NCBI GenBank assembly: GCA_024401495.1
Contig: JAKSKW010000005.1
Location: 41,228-105,227, forward strand
Source: Paludibacteraceae bacterium
Lineage (GTDB): Bacteria; Bacteroidota; Bacteroidia; Bacteroidales; Paludibacteraceae
Direction of reading: 5' to 3'
DNA: 64,000 bases
Shown here one piece after another: positions 16,404 to 24,356 of this stretch (position 1 is the stretch's first letter; every line of letters begins with the position of its first letter). The translations under genes and the position numbers were made by a program. The notes under the pieces were generated by a model, which did not search any database, had not been told where the DNA came from, and was given only the letters and a program-made list of their open reading frames with translations.

Positions 16404-17921
16404 TTAGATTCTGACCATACTTGTGCGCTTGCCGAACTCTCTCCATCTGCTGATAGGTCGGTTGTCGGCCAACTTTGGAGAATTCTCCTCCAAGTTCACA
16501 ATATAATCCATATATGACGCGATGATTGCGATATCCTCAACCTCGCTCTTCTCTGCCTCGTAAATCTTCTCCTCACTTAGCTTCTCGCCGTTCTCTGCGA
16601 TAAACTTAGTGTTGTACTTTCCTTCTACGAACGCTGGCACGTCCATGATCTTTCTTAGATAGGAGATGTTTGTCTTAAGTCCAGTAATCTTGTACTCGTA
16701 AAGCACACGTCTCATTCTCTCGATTGCGAACTCTCTTGTCACAGCCCAAACGATTAGCTTACCGATCATTGGGTCGTAGTGAACTGGAATCTCGTAACCC
16801 TCGTAAACGAAGCTGTCTACACGTGTTCCGATTCCAAGAGGCTCCTGAAGCTGCTTGATCACACCTGTATCTGGCATGAAGTTGTTCTCAGCGTCCTCAG
16901 CACAGATACGGCACTCGATTGCGTGACCTCTCTGCGACAAATCCTCCTGCTTGAATCTCAATGGAAGACCGTTTGCGACGTTGATCTGCTCCTTTACCAA
17001 GTCAACACCTACAACCTCTTCTGTGATTGGGTGCTCTACCTGTAGACGAGTGTTCATCTCAAGGAAGTAGAAATTCAAGTGGTCGTCCACAAGGAACTCG
17101 ATTGTGCCGGCTCCCTCGTAGTTTACAGCCTTTGCTGCACGCACAGCGATCTCTCCCATCTTGACTCTAACGTCTGGAGTCATCAATGGAGATGGACTTT
17201 CCTCAACTACTTTCTGATTTCTTCTCTGGATTGAACATTCACGCTCGAACAAGTGTACGCAGTTGCCGTGCTGGTCTGCCAACACCTGAAACTCAATATG
17301 GTGTGGAGTCTCAATGAACTTCTCAATATAAATAGTGCCGTCGTTGAATGACGAAATGGCCTCGCTCTGTGCAGTGTTGAATGCGTCGGCGATCTCCTCC
17401 TCTTTCCATACAAGGCGGATACCCTTACCTCCACCACCAGCACTTGCCTTAAGCATTACTGGAAGACCAATCTGTTTTGCTACCTTTACAGCCTCGTCAG
17501 CATCTTTCAATGCCTCCTGTGTTCCTGGTACGACTGGAACTCCTGCTGCAATCATTGTCTGGCGAGCCATAATCTTGTCTCCCATCTTGATCATAGCCTC
17601 TGCTGGAGCACCGATGAAGATGATACCTTCTTTCTTACAACGTTCTGAAAACTCAGCGTTCTCACTCAAGAATCCGTATCCTGGGTGAATTGCGTCTGCA
17701 CCGAAACGCTTTGCTGCGTCAATAATCTTATCTATGCATAGATAGCTCTCTCTAGATGCAGCTGGACCTATACAGCAAGCTTCGTCTGCATAAAATACAT
17801 GCTTCGATGTTCTGTCTGCCTCGGAATATACTGCAACTGTCTTGATGCCCATCTCTTTACAAGAGCGCATCACACGCATCGCTATCTCTCCTCTGTTGGC
17901 AACTAAAATCTTTTTAATCAT
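16404..17921 (-). CDS. Acyl-CoA carboxylase, biotin carboxylase subunit
   Basis: 505 residues from the ATG at 17921 (MIKKILVANRGEIAMRVMRS). An in-frame start at 17966 would add 15 unconserved residues. ATP-grasp biotin carboxylase with the glycine-rich loop KASAGGGGKGIR and catalytic EMNTRLQVEHPITE. The C-terminal 60 residues extend beyond the 449-residue E. coli AccC. It is the first gene of the operon. A -7 box TATCTTTG lies on the minus strand at 17993-17986. Confidence 0.95.
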   Translation of the reverse strand: MIKKILVANRGEIAMRVMRSCKEMGIKTVAVYSEADRTSKHVFYADEACCIGPAASRESYLCIDKIIDAAKRFGADAIHPGYGFLSENAEFSERCKKEGIIFIGAPAEAMIKMGDKIMARQTMIAAGVPVVPGTQEALKDADEAVKVAKQIGLPVMLKASAGGGGKGIRLVWKEEEIADAFNTAQSEAISSFNDGTIYIEKFIETPHHIEFQVLADQHGNCVHLFERECSIQRRNQKVVEESPSPLMTPDVRVKMGEIAVRAAKAVNYEGAGTIEFLVDDHLNFYFLEMNTRLQVEHPITEEVVGVDLVKEQINVANGLPLRFKQEDLSQRGHAIECRICAEDAENNFMPDTGVIKQLQEPLGIGTRVDSFVYEGYEIPVHYDPMIGKLIVWAVTREFAIERMRRVLYEYKITGLKTNISYLRKIMDVPAFVEGKYNTKFIAENGEKLSEEKIYEAEKSEVEDIAIIASYMDYIVNLEENSPKLADNRPISRWREFGKRTSMVRI

Positions 17922-18311
17922 ATTTACGTCTTTTTCTGTATCTAAAGTCCACCGATAATGATGCACTTTAATTCCAAAAACGGTGCAAAGATAACAAATA
18001 AATCATATCGTGTATCGTTTTTCTATACAATCAAGCATTTTTTATGCAAAAATGTGCACAGTTTTATAATTTTTGTGCAATAAGATTTGACCTGAATTTT
18101 GCTTTTGTGGTTGATTATTAATTTGTTAGTTGGTTTTGACTTTTTTTAACAAATCTGAGAAAATTTTAAACTTTTTTAAGATGATTGTAATTTACAAATA
18201 TTATAATTATCAACTAAATAAATATGATTGAAAATAATTTGCGAGTTTCTTGGTTTGTGTCGTTAAAAGCAATACCTTTGCGGCTGAAATTAAATAGATG
18301 GAAATCAAATC
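17922..18311. other. Intergenic region between divergent transcripts
   Basis: 390 bp, AT-rich. It holds the carboxylase promoter (minus, -7 box 17993-17986) and, on the plus strand, a -7-like TACCTTTG near 18273 that would have served the FadL-type gene. No other gene, repeat or RNA was seen. Confidence 0.6.
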
Positions 18312-19141
18312 ATGAAGACTAAAATTTTTTGTGCTGCAGCGACGTCGCTCTTTGCAGCAACAGAATTGATGGCTGGTGGTATTGTGAGTAATACGAACCA
18401 GCATGCGGCTTATCAGCTTCTGTTGGTGGAATGACAGCAGACAAAGAGATTGATTGCGAACAGTCTGGTTTGGGTGTTGCTCCGATTCTTGGTCTTGCTG
18501 TTAATTTCGACAGAGCCCGTTTTGGTGCTAAATATGAATTCCGCACTAAGATTGAGATTGAAAACAAATCTGAGAAAGACGGTGGTATGCCAGCCTACTC
18601 TGATGGTCAGGTGCTTCGTAGCGATGTCCCTGCAATCCTTGCAACTGGTTTGGATATCGATGTCATCAAACCTCTTACTTTAGGTTTGTCGTACCGTCAC
18701 TATTTTGATAATGGTGCTACAATCGACGCTTACGATAAGGAGTGGTATAATAAGTGCGACTACGCAGGCAAGGGCACTAATGATATCGCTGGAGCGTTGG
18801 AGTGGAGAATCAATGATAAGTGGACTGTCAGCGGAACAGCAATGCGTACTCTTTACGGTGTGGAGGATAGATTCCAGAGTGATCTAAACTTCTCCCTTGA
18901 CTGTTGGAGTTTCGGTGGTGGATTCAAGTTTTCTCCACGTGAGAATATCGACATCAACGTCGCATACTTCGGTGTGAACTACGACGATGACTATACTAAG
19001 GTTTATGCTCCTGATATGGCAGCGAGAAATCCTGGCCGTACAGATGTGTGCAACCGTAAAGCAAACAGTTTTGCTGCAGGAATCAATTTCCGTTTTGGAG
19101 GAGAGAAAAGTTCAGCTGCAGAGGTTGAAACTGTAGAATAA
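18312..19141 (+). pseudogene. Disrupted OmpP1/FadL-family outer-membrane protein
   Basis: The ATG at 18312 opens a signal peptide and the typical mature start AGGIVSNTNQHAAY, but this frame stops at 18432. The barrel resumes in another frame just before 18431 (ASVGGMTADKEIDCEQSG...) and runs to 19141 with family landmarks GLGVAPILGL, AKYEFRTKIEIENK, VRSDVPAIL-like and YRHYFDNGA. Intact members are about 400-480 residues, so roughly 150-200 residues of plug and early barrel are missing as well as the frame. This fits one internal deletion that also shifted the frame. The remaining barrel has no further stops, so the lesion is recent or an assembly error. Confidence 0.75.
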
Positions 19142-19175
19142 GAATCAACAAAGAAATTACAACCCTTTTTATCTT

Positions 19176-19215
19176 GCCGCAGATTGCATGTGATGTAGTC
19201 TGCGGCTTAATTTTT
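19176..19215. terminator. Terminator between convergent FadL remnant and OmpA gene
   Basis: GCCGCAGA (19176-19183) and TCTGCGGC (19199-19206) with a T-rich flank. The stem abuts the stop of the minus-strand OmpA gene. Confidence 0.7.
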
Positions 19216-19983
19216 GTCCTCTTCCTTAACTTTCCTTTTCCAAATCTCCTTGATTTCATTGAATTTTGATGTTCCGAGTTCCTTTTCCAATGTGTCAAAA
19301 TAGTCTTTGACTGCCTTATTTACGATGCATGCGGCTTTTCCTTTTAAAGAATGCTCTTTATAAAGGAATGTAGATGCTCGTCTGTTCTGTTCATGCTCGG
19401 CTTCTGTTTGGGCATTTGGAATATTTGGATTAAGAAAAGCAAGTCCGACGGGAATGAGAATATAGTCTTCTGGATTTTTCAATCTGCTTAGAATCATACT
19501 TCTTGTATATTCGGCTCTCTTGAGAGATAGCTTTTTGTTGTATGCCAAGGATCCTCTGGTATCGGTACTTCCTGCTATGATTATGACCTCTCCGGGCATC
19601 TCAGAGACAAGTTCAGTTAGTTGCTCTATTCTATCTTCATATTCAGGTTTCATGGAGACTCCGAAATCAAAGAAGTGTTCCTCATCTAAAAGAGTTATTG
19701 TTTCTGTTGGTTCTGGAGCATTCATTTCTTGTGCGACTGCGGCTATAGGGGCAAGAGTAGCCAGTCCGGCTACAATTCCGGCAATCTTGACGATCTCTCC
19801 TGCCTTACGTTTCAGGGATAACTGATTTTCAATGTATTCTCGTTCCTTCTCGCATGCAGGACATGTGCCGGCACACGCACCTTCAAAATTGCATTTTGCT
19901 GGTGTGTAGACGATGCCGTTAGCATCTGCCACTTGTTTGCGTATGGCTTTCAATGTTTCGCAGGTGATTTTGCTTTTATCCAT
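19207..19983 (-). CDS. OmpA-domain protein with N-terminal cysteine cluster
   Basis: 258 residues. It has no classical signal peptide: residues 1-60 are cytoplasm-like and contain C31-x5-C37-x3-C41-x2-C44 (CNFEGACAGTCPAC), a possible metal site. One membrane helix follows at about 65-85. The OmpA/MotB peptidoglycan-binding domain is at about 100-205 (GSTDTRGSLAYNKKLSLKRA, AQTEAEHEQNRRAS), then a basic helical tail. The topology implies an inner-membrane anchor with a periplasmic OmpA domain. I have a general impression that similar cysteine clusters open other Bacteroidetes proteins. Function unknown. Confidence 0.8.
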   Translation of the reverse strand: MDKSKITCETLKAIRKQVADANGIVYTPAKCNFEGACAGTCPACEKEREYIENQLSLKRKAGEIVKIAGIVAGLATLAPIAAVAQEMNAPEPTETITLLDEEHFFDFGVSMKPEYEDRIEQLTELVSEMPGEVIIIAGSTDTRGSLAYNKKLSLKRAEYTRSMILSRLKNPEDYILIPVGLAFLNPNIPNAQTEAEHEQNRRASTFLYKEHSLKGKAACIVNKAVKDYFDTLEKELGTSKFNEIKEIWKRKVKEEDKN

Positions 19984-20034
19984 AGTGCTGTCTTTTAATC
20001 AGTCGTAAAAATAGATAGTTGATGGCAATAAAAC

Positions 20035-20064
20035 AAAAAAAGAGACGCAATTTCTTGCGTCTCC
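20035..20064 (-). terminator. fabG terminator
   Basis: GAGACGCAA / TTGCGTCTC stem with a seven-T tail on the minus strand, 30 bp after the fabG stop. Confidence 0.85.
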
Positions 20065-20095
20065 AATTATGCATTATGAATCCTGCATTTACGAA

Positions 20096-20842
20096 TTACA
20101 TATTCATACCGCCGTCTACCTGGATCACCTGACCTGATACATAGCTTGAAAGGTCAGAAGCAAGGAATGTTGCCACGTTTGCAATATCCTCTGGCTTTCC
20201 ACCACGACGCAAAGGAATCTTCTTAACCCACTCCTCACGAACTTCGTCCTTCAAAGCAGCTGTCATAGCTGTCTCGATGAATCCTGGAGCGATAGCGTTA
20301 GCACGAATACCCTTTGATCCCATCTCCTGAGCAACACTCTTTGCCAATGCGATCATACCTGCCTTTGATGCAGAGTAGTTAGCCTGACCAGCGTTACCGT
20401 GTACACCTACTACAGATGCCATGTTGATGATTGAACCACCACGCTGACGCATCATAACTGGTACAAGAGCGTGAGTGAAGTTGAATGCAGACTTCAAGTT
20501 AACACCGATAACGGCATCCCACTGCTGCTCTGTCATTCTCAACATTAGACCGTCCTTTGTGATACCTGCGTTGTTAACCAAGATATCGATGTGTCCGAAC
20601 TCGTTCTTGATAGCCTCAACTACTGTGTGAGTCTCCTCGAAGTTAGCGGCGTTAGAAGCGAATGCCTTAACCTTTACACCTAGTGCAGCGATTTCCTTCT
20701 CTGTCTGCTGTGCATCCTCGTTGATAGCCAAATCTGTGAATGCGATGTCAGCACCTTCGCTAGCGAACTTAAGTGCGATTGCCTTTCCGATACCTCTTGC
20801 AGCTCCTGTGATAAGAGCTACTTTTCCTTCTAGTAACTTCAT
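20096..20842 (-). CDS. fabG: 3-oxoacyl-[ACP] reductase
   Basis: 248 residues from the ATG at 20842 (MKLLEGKVALITGAARGIGKA). An upstream in-frame start at 20899 adds 19 unconserved residues. NADPH-binding GAARGIGKAIA, NNAGITKDGL, catalytic Ser in NMASVVG, YSASKAG with Tyr and Lys, and a C-terminal VSGQVIQVDGGMNM typical of FabG. It reduces 3-ketoacyl-ACP in fatty-acid elongation. It stands alone with its own terminator. Other short-chain dehydrogenases are possible but fit less well. Confidence 0.93.
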   Translation of the reverse strand: MKLLEGKVALITGAARGIGKAIALKFASEGADIAFTDLAINEDAQQTEKEIAALGVKVKAFASNAANFEETHTVVEAIKNEFGHIDILVNNAGITKDGLMLRMTEQQWDAVIGVNLKSAFNFTHALVPVMMRQRGGSIINMASVVGVHGNAGQANYSASKAGMIALAKSVAQEMGSKGIRANAIAPGFIETAMTAALKDEVREEWVKKIPLRRGGKPEDIANVATFLASDLSSYVSGQVIQVDGGMNM

Positions 20843-21040
20843 ATTAATATAATTTGTTTTCCGCATTAAGATGTCAGTTTCACTTTGTAGAGTGTCCATT
20901 CGTTAAGACACGCACGTCGGTGTGTCTCCACGAGTCTGAATCTTAATCCATAATTTTTAGTTCTGTATTTATTTGATTCCTTCAATTCTGTGATTGAGTT
21001 ATTGCTCTCTGATTCCTCCGTGACTCTATGTCTTTAATTG

Positions 21041-21105
21041 TCGCTCGCCCTACGGGCTCGCGAATGAAGGGAGGGGTTAGGGCGTTCCGCCCTTAACAAT
21101 CCTCA
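21041..21105 (+). repeat. Degenerate copy of dispersed ~110-bp repeat, in the 20843-21154 intergenic region
   Basis: CGCTCGCCCTACGGGCTCGCG-like start, then GGGGTTAGGGC and CAATCCTCA, in the order of the full copies at 52404 and 55195. It has diverged and lacks the ATATAATCTCC end. The rest of the 312-bp gap holds an imperfect GACACGCAC/GTGTGTC hairpin near 20905 and the fabG upstream region; no gene was seen there. Confidence 0.55.
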
Positions 21106-21125
21106 ACATTTATTGAGTGAATCTA

Positions 21126-21157
21126 CGTTGTCTTCGTTAACGTCATCGTCAACGTTA
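21126..21157 (-). repeat. Phased hexamer tract at proB stop
   Basis: On the sense strand the proB TAA is itself the first bases of the tract: ACGTTG, ACGATG, ACGTTA, ACGAAG, ACAACG. Confidence 0.75.
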
Positions 21158-22231
21158 CACAACATAAAGATAGTCGCAGTGGATAAGTGGCTTGTCTGCT
21201 TTCTTGCCGATCAACTCCGCAACCTCTTCGTTGGAATAGTCTACCTTGCCAAGAGCGATCTGCTCACCCGACTCGGATACGACTCTGATGATGTCTCCGC
21301 TTTCAAACTTACCGCTGACACCGATGACTCCCACTGATAGCACAGAGCATCTCTCGTCGGCAAGAATAGCTTTCTCTGCTCCCGCGTCGATCTTGATCTC
21401 ACCTTTGCAGAATCCTTCGCTGTGTGCGATCCATTTCTTGACGCTGCTCACCTTCTCGTCTGGAAGGAAACGTGTGCAGATGATATCCTTTGTGTCGTCA
21501 AGTAGGTCAAGGATGATGTTGTCACGCTTTCCGTTGGCGATGATCACCTCAACTCCCTCGTCGGCTACCTTGCTCGCAATTCCCATTTTCGACTGCATTC
21601 CGCCACGTCCGAAACTTGATTTGCTTGTCTGCAAGTACTGCGACAAATCTCTCTTGCCTGGCAACACCTCACGGATCACCTGGCTTTCAGGATCTGCTGG
21701 ATTGCCATTGTAGATTCCGTCGATATTACTCAAGATGATGAGTGCCTGAGCGTCAATCATTGTGGCGACAAGACCAGAAAGTTCATCGTTATCAGTGAAC
21801 ATCAACTCAGTCAATGATATTGTGTCGTTCTCGTTGACGATGGGAATCACGCCGTTCTCTATCATCACCTGCATACAGTTGCGCTGGTTGAGATAGTGCT
21901 GGCGAGTATGGAAACTCTCTTTTGTTGTCAACACCTGTCCGCAAGTGATATCGTTGTCGCGGAAAAGCATGTAGTAGCGGTTGATGAGCTTTGCCTGTCC
22001 GATCGACGAGAAAAGCTGACGTTGGCTCACGGCATCCAGTTTGTCCACAAGAACCTTGTTTCTTCCTGCTGCCACAGCACCTGAACTGATCATCACAACC
22101 TCCACACCCTGCTTATGCAACTCCGACACTTGGTCGACGATGGAAGACATACGAGTGACGTCCAATGTACCGTCTTTTTTAGTCAGCACATTAGAACCGA
22201 TTTTGATAGCTATTCGTTTGAATTTCGACAT
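21155..22231 (-). CDS. proB: Glutamate 5-kinase
   Basis: 358 residues with an amino-acid kinase domain (KIGSNVLT at 9-16, VVMISSGAVAAGR, NENDTISLTEL, FGRGGMQSKMGIA) and a C-terminal PUA domain from about 270. It makes glutamyl phosphate, the first step of proline synthesis. It lies 9 bp after proC and is co-transcribed. proA is not in the window. Allosteric feedback by proline is usual for the family. Confidence 0.95.
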   Translation of the reverse strand: MSKFKRIAIKIGSNVLTKKDGTLDVTRMSSIVDQVSELHKQGVEVVMISSGAVAAGRNKVLVDKLDAVSQRQLFSSIGQAKLINRYYMLFRDNDITCGQVLTTKESFHTRQHYLNQRNCMQVMIENGVIPIVNENDTISLTELMFTDNDELSGLVATMIDAQALIILSNIDGIYNGNPADPESQVIREVLPGKRDLSQYLQTSKSSFGRGGMQSKMGIASKVADEGVEVIIANGKRDNIILDLLDDTKDIICTRFLPDEKVSSVKKWIAHSEGFCKGEIKIDAGAEKAILADERCSVLSVGVIGVSGKFESGDIIRVVSESGEQIALGKVDYSNEEVAELIGKKADKPLIHCDYLYVV

Positions 22232-22240
22232 CAGTTATCT

Positions 22241-23020
22241 TTACTTGTTTGCAAGAATACCCTGAATTACGGAATTTGTGAATCCGTTTTTCTCCATTGC
22301 GTTCAATCCCTTGATTGTCCAACCGCCAGGAGTAGTCACCTTGTCGATCTCAACCTCAGGGTTAGTCTTGTTCTGAAGAATCAACTGAGCTGCACCGATC
22401 ATAGTCTGAGCCACAACCTCGTGAGCGATATCTGGGCGAACACCAAGTTCACAAGCTCCCTCTGCAGCTGCACGGATGAATCTAAGCACGTATGCGATAC
22501 CGCATGAGCTTACAGATGTCATAGCACCCATCTGGCCCTCAGGAATGATGATAGCCTTGCCAAGGTGGTTGAAGATGTCAAGCACCACGTTCTCCTCTTC
22601 TTTAGTAGCGTCGAGAGAACAAACGAATGACATACTCTCCAATAGAGCGATTGCAGTGTTAGGCAATACACGGAAGTAAGAAACATTCTTACCGATGTAT
22701 CCCTTAACTGTCTCAAGGCTAACGCCAGCAGCGATAGAGATCACCTTGTGCTGCTTCTCGTCGATAGCCGACTTGATGTCGTAGCAAACAGTCTCTACCA
22801 ACCAAGGCTTAACTGCGATAAGCACGTAGTCAGCCTTCTTAACTGCCTCTTTATTGTCCGCTGTAGTGAAAATTTTGCTGTCAAGAGCTGTGAAAGCGTC
22901 TCTGTTAGCCTGCATAGGGTCAGAGATGAATAGATCCTCTGCCTTGCACAATCCTGATTTATATAAACCTTTGGCGATGGCACCACCCATGTTGCCGGCG
23001 CCGATAAATGCTATTTTCAT
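22241..23020 (-). CDS. proC: Pyrroline-5-carboxylate reductase
   Basis: 259 residues from the ATG at 23020 (MKIAFIGAGNMGGAIAKGL). The longer frame to 23053 overlaps the promoter (-7 TATCTTTG on the minus strand 23045-23038) and is rejected. Rossmann GAGNMGGA, then SIAAGVSLETVKGYIG and the C-terminal dimer helix region VTTPGGWTIKGLNAME. It carries out the last step of proline synthesis with NAD(P)H and is first in proC-proB. Confidence 0.95.
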   Translation of the reverse strand: MKIAFIGAGNMGGAIAKGLYKSGLCKAEDLFISDPMQANRDAFTALDSKIFTTADNKEAVKKADYVLIAVKPWLVETVCYDIKSAIDEKQHKVISIAAGVSLETVKGYIGKNVSYFRVLPNTAIALLESMSFVCSLDATKEEENVVLDIFNHLGKAIIIPEGQMGAMTSVSSCGIAYVLRFIRAAAEGACELGVRPDIAHEVVAQTMIGAAQLILQNKTNPEVEIDKVTTPGGWTIKGLNAMEKNGFTNSVIQGILANK

Positions 23021-23095
23021 TTTTATGAAATTTTTTGCAAAGATACTAAACAATGTGGAATGCGAAATGCGAAAAATGATTTTTTTGTTGGGATA

Positions 23096-23127
23096 CTTGT
23101 AGATAAAAATGATTGTTGCTATCTTTG
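23096..23127 (+). promoter_or_regulatory. Promoter of candidate abiF-type RNA
   Basis: -7 box TATCTTTG (23120-23127) with CTTG 20 bp upstream (23096-23099), close to the TTTG -33 consensus. The predicted start falls at about 23133, at the 5' end of the small structured RNA. Confidence 0.6.
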
Positions 23128-23130
23128 CAT

Positions 23131-23187
23131 CAACATACTTACCCCGCTTCCCATTAGAACAGCGCGCTCAGGGTAAGTTTTTTTATT
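23131..23187 (+). ncRNA. Candidate abiF-type small RNA upstream of the Abi_2/HEPN gene
   Basis: A closed unit of about 50 nt. The stem ACTTACCC (23137-23144) pairs with GGGTAAGT (23171-23178). It encloses CGCTTCCCATTAGAACAGCG, itself closed by CGC/GCG. A seven-T run follows, so the outer stem also works as an intrinsic terminator. The promoter lies just upstream and the HEPN gene starts 13 bp downstream. An abiF RNA motif is known in front of Abi_2/AbiF genes, and the CCCGCTTCCC core looks like it from memory. It could act as RNA antitoxin or guide for the protein, with read-through feeding the mRNA. Confidence 0.65.
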
Positions 23188-23199
23188 AAATTAAAAAGG

Positions 23200-24090
23200 A
23201 TGGTGACAAGTACATACAATCAACCACAATTATCAGTTAAGGATCAGATTGATTTATTAAAATCTGATGGGTTAATTTTTCAAGACGAGGAACGCGCTAT
23301 ACACTTGTTGGAGAATGTTAGTATGTTTAGAATGAAAAATTATCTTAATCCATTTAGACGGCGAGGAAATCGACGTTTCAAAAAAAATACAACATTTGAA
23401 GGAGTTTTTAAAATTTATATGTTTGATTCCGAACTGAGAAATTTGGTATATTCTGAATTAGAAAAAATAGAAATTTCGATAAGAACACAACTTTCATTGA
23501 TAATGGGTGATGTTGCTGGTATTTATTGGTTTGAAAATCCAACTAATTTTCGAAATTCCAATCGTCATGCTACATTATTGAACAACTTGGCTGAAGAACT
23601 TCGTCGTAGTGATGACGAAGCCATTGTTGCATTCAAACGTAAATATTCGAATACATTCCCTCCTAGTTGGATGACTTTTGAAGTTAGTTCTTTTGGAACA
23701 TTGTCTATGATGTATCGCTGGATTAATGCAGGAGTGGCTCGCCGTAAAGTTGCAAATTTTTATGGACTGTCGGATACGGTAATGGAATCATGGCTTCATT
23801 CTATTGTATATGTTCGAAACATTTGTGCTCATCATAGTCGACTTTGGAATCGAAATTTGAGTATCAATGCCATAGTTCCACGACGGACTAAAATGCCTTT
23901 TATAGAGATTCCCAGTGACACTAAAAGAGTTTATTACGTGTTGTCAATTATATTGTATTTCTTAAAAACGGTGAATCCAAACAATACGTTTGTAGCACGG
24001 TTTGAAGCGTTACTTACAAAATTTCCCGATATAAATGTGAGTGCAATGGGATTTCCTTCCAATTGGAAAGACAATGAACTTTGGCAGTGA
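23200..24090 (+). CDS. Abi_2 (AbiD/AbiF)-family abortive-infection HEPN protein
   Basis: 296 residues. N-terminal Abi_2 signature QLSVKDQIDLLKSDGLIF and YLNPFRR. A helical core holds DSELRNLVYSELEKIEISIRTQL. The HEPN-type active site R206-N-x3-H211 (VRNICAHHSRLWNR) implies an RNA-cleaving toxin. It belongs to phage-defence/toxin families that abort infection. The start at 23200 is preceded by AAAAAGG. A dedicated structured RNA lies immediately upstream. AT-rich codon use fits horizontal acquisition into the space between proC and the helicase. Confidence 0.88.
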   Translation: MVTSTYNQPQLSVKDQIDLLKSDGLIFQDEERAIHLLENVSMFRMKNYLNPFRRRGNRRFKKNTTFEGVFKIYMFDSELRNLVYSELEKIEISIRTQLSLIMGDVAGIYWFENPTNFRNSNRHATLLNNLAEELRRSDDEAIVAFKRKYSNTFPPSWMTFEVSSFGTLSMMYRWINAGVARRKVANFYGLSDTVMESWLHSIVYVRNICAHHSRLWNRNLSINAIVPRRTKMPFIEIPSDTKRVYYVLSIILYFLKTVNPNNTFVARFEALLTKFPDINVSAMGFPSNWKDNELWQ

Positions 24091-24208
24091 TTTTGTGAAT
24101 TCTATAGAGTGATACTACTTATCTCGAACCATATACGAAAGTAGGGTAGATCACTATTCTTGTAGCGGAAAAGGAGAGCCTGCCCCATATGCTGTTAATC
24201 TATATTCG

Positions 24209-24283
24209 TTTGATTTTATACGGCTGCAGACCGATAAAATTTAAAATAATTTGATTTTATACGTCTATAGACCGATAAAATTG
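24209..24283 (+). repeat. Two 41-bp direct repeats, each a hairpin
   Basis: Copies begin at 24209 and 24250 (TTTGATTTTATACG ... AGACCGATAAAATT). Within each, ATTTTAT and ATAAAAT arms can pair around a variable centre (GGCTGC or TCTATA). They lie between the HEPN gene and its terminator. Confidence 0.8.
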
Positions 24284-24285
24284 TT

Positions 24286-24323
24286 AAAATCCCCGATATT
24301 CCGCCAAGAATATCGGGGATTTT
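24286..24323. terminator. Strong bidirectional terminator
   Basis: Perfect 16-bp stem AAAATCCCCGATATTC (24286-24301) with its complement at 24308-24323, loop CGCCAA. It separates the converging HEPN gene and helicase. Confidence 0.92.
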
Positions 24324-24356
24324 ATAATTAAGCATTTAGCATTTCTAATTTAGCAT

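Noticed and set aside
17922..17966. Longer start of biotin carboxylase
   Set aside because: The added 15 residues are unconserved and cover the 5' leader; the MIKKILVANRGEIA start fits the family.
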